Below, in pieces: positions 62,643 to 64,000 of a stretch of 64,000 nt of DNA. A program made the position numbers and the translations under genes. The notes under the pieces were generated by a model. It saw only the letters and a program-made list of their open reading frames with translations. It searched no databases and had not been told where the DNA came from. Position 1 is the stretch's first letter. Every line of letters begins with the position of its first letter. Source of the DNA: Pseudocitrobacter sp913778145 (lineage in GTDB: Bacteria > Pseudomonadota > Gammaproteobacteria > Enterobacterales > Enterobacteriaceae); NCBI GenBank assembly GCA_035726825.1, contig JALNTX010000002.1, positions 124,001-188,000 on the forward strand. Reading direction: 5' to 3'.

Positions 62643-64000
62643 ATGCGAACCCTATGGCGTTTTATCGCCGGATTCTTTAAATGGACGTGGCGATTACTCA
62701 ATTTTGTCCGCGAACTGGTGCTGAATCTGTTCTTTATTTTCCTCGTGCTGGTTGGCGTGGGGATCTGGATGCAGCTTAGCAGCACGCCTGAAAGCAACAG
62801 CACGCGCGGCGCGTTGTTGATGGACATCAGCGGCGTGATTGTCGATAAGCCTTCCGCCAGCAGTAAGCTGGGCGTGATTGGCCGCCAACTGTTTGGCGCA
62901 AGTTCCGATCGTTTACAGGAAAACTCGTTGTTTGACATCGTCCAGGCCATTCGCCAGGCGAAAGATGATCGTAATATCACGGGTATTGTGCTGGATCTGA
63001 AAAACTTCGCCGGGGGCGATCAGCCTTCGATGCAGTATATCGGCAAGGCGCTGCGCGAGTTCCGCGACAGCGGCAAGCCGGTTTACGCCGTGGGTGACAG
63101 CTACAGCCAGGGCCAGTACTACCTCGCGAGCTTTGCCAATAAAATCTGGCTCTCGCCGCAGGGCGTGGTTGACCTGCACGGTTTTGCCACCAACGGCCTC
63201 TATTACAAATCCCTGCTTGAAAAGCTGAAAGTTTCCACGCATGTGTTCCGCGTCGGTACCTATAAATCCGCCGTTGAACCGTTTATACGCGATGATATGT
63301 CGCCCGCCGCGCGTGAAGCCGACAGCCGTTGGATTGGCGAGCTGTGGCAAAACTATCTGAATACGGTGGCAGCAAACCGTAAAATCACCGCGCAACAGGT
63401 CTTCCCTGGCGCGCAGGCAATGCTTGATGGCCTGACCAAAGTGGATGGCGATACGGCAAAATATGCGCTTGATAACAAACTGGTCGATTCCTTGGGCAGC
63501 AGCGCAGAAATCGAAAAAGCGCTCAGCAAAGAGTTTGGCTGGAGCAAAGCGGATAAAAACTACCGTGCAGTCAGCATTTACGACTATGCACTGAAAACCC
63601 CGGCAGATACGGGTTCCAGCATCGCTGTCGTCTTTGCGAACGGTGCGATTATGGACGGTGAAGAAACGCCGGGGAACATTGGCGGTGATACCACCGCGGC
63701 GCAAATCCGCGATGCGCGTCTTGATCCGAAAGTGAAAGCGATCGTACTGCGCGTCAACAGCCCTGGCGGTAGCGTCAGCGCCTCTGAAGTGATCCGCGCA
63801 GAACTGGCGGCGGCGAAAGATGCCGGTAAACCGGTGGTAGTGTCGATGGGCGGTATGGCGGCATCCGGCGGTTACTGGATCTCCACCCCGGCAAGCTACA
63901 TCGTGGCGAACCCGAGCACGTTGACCGGCTCTATCGGTATCTTTGGCGTGATCAATACCGTGGAAAACTCGCTGGACTCCATCGGCGTGCACACGGATGG
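62643..64000 (+). CDS. sppA: signal peptide peptidase SppA, protease IV (5' part; C-terminus outside the window)
   Basis: Membrane-anchored S49 protease that degrades cleaved signal peptides. The visible 452 codons include the N-terminal anchor (about 22-43), the first S49-like repeat with Lys208 in VGTYKSAVEP, and the second repeat with Ser408 in MAASGGYW. These form the Ser-Lys dyad across the tandem repeats. The family is about 618 residues. AGGGAG lies before the ATG. Confidence 0.96.
   Translation, partial: MRTLWRFIAGFFKWTWRLLNFVRELVLNLFFIFLVLVGVGIWMQLSSTPESNSTRGALLMDISGVIVDKPSASSKLGVIGRQLFGASSDRLQENSLFDIVQAIRQAKDDRNITGIVLDLKNFAGGDQPSMQYIGKALREFRDSGKPVYAVGDSYSQGQYYLASFANKIWLSPQGVVDLHGFATNGLYYKSLLEKLKVSTHVFRVGTYKSAVEPFIRDDMSPAAREADSRWIGELWQNYLNTVAANRKITAQQVFPGAQAMLDGLTKVDGDTAKYALDNKLVDSLGSSAEIEKALSKEFGWSKADKNYRAVSIYDYALKTPADTGSSIAVVFANGAIMDGEETPGNIGGDTTAAQIRDARLDPKVKAIVLRVNSPGGSVSASEVIRAELAAAKDAGKPVVVSMGGMAASGGYWISTPASYIVANPSTLTGSIGIFGVINTVENSLDSIGVHTD

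Noticed and set aside
1..64000. CRISPR arrays, tRNA/rRNA genes, prophage or IS elements
   Set aside because: No regularly spaced repeats, no tRNA-like clover sequences and no transposase, integrase or phage structural genes were seen.

Overview
The window is a chromosomal segment from a member of the Enterobacteriaceae. Nearly every gene is a close homologue of an Escherichia coli K-12 gene. The REP/BIME and ERIC repeats, the GC-rich enteric codon use and the trp attenuator are all of enteric type. The gene content is not exactly that of E. coli or Salmonella: there is a PhoC-type acid phosphatase, a second RyhB-type sRNA locus, a kduD paralogue and an IroN-like receptor. An Enterobacter/Citrobacter/Kluyvera-like genome fits, but the species cannot be fixed from the sequence alone.

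Left block (1-22570) corresponds to the E. coli topA-trp-yciA region. It holds topA (5' part only), yciN, sohB, yciK-btuR, an IroN/FepA-like siderophore receptor under a Fur box, rluB, yciO-rnm, and then the complete trp operon (trpL-trpE-trpGD-trpCF-trpB-trpA) with promoter/operator and attenuator. Between trpA and ompW, where E. coli has yciGFE, there are a RyhB-like small RNA with its own Fur-overlapped promoter, the diguanylate cyclase dgcZ and an AT-rich gap with a possible small gene. ompW, a CxxC-rich YkgJ-like gene, yciC, yciB, a possible 26-residue membrane peptide, hiuH and yciA follow.

Between yciA and yniB the gene order jumps to what in K-12 is the yniB-sppA region, and tonB is not at its usual place beside yciA. 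The right block (22606-64000) runs yniB, hxpB, a kduD-like dehydrogenase under a KdgR-like operator, ydjM (LexA box), tcyP, cedA, katE, the chitobiose operon chbBCARFG, osmE, nadE, a DUF2207 (YciQ-like) protein, spy, an ERIC element and the arginine-catabolic operon astCADBE with a sigma-54 promoter. It continues with a Hok/Sok-type toxin-antitoxin locus, xthA, the membrane/ABC cluster ydjX-ydjZ-ynjBCD-ynjE, ynjF-ynjA, nudG, ynjH, gdhA, topB-selD, a class A acid phosphatase, ydjA and the 5' part of sppA.

Functional themes are tryptophan synthesis; iron response (RyhB-like RNA, catecholate receptor); chitobiose and arginine/succinate catabolism; stress proteins (KatE, OsmE, Spy, XthA); and DNA topology (TopA, TopB). 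Most of the window is ordinary enteric core genome. The most interesting items are the RyhB-like RNA convergent with dgcZ, the chromosomal hok locus, the two unannotated small ORFs, the missing in-frame start of ydjX, and the accessory insertions. I found no prophage, insertion sequence, CRISPR array, tRNA or rRNA, and no clearly novel multigene system.
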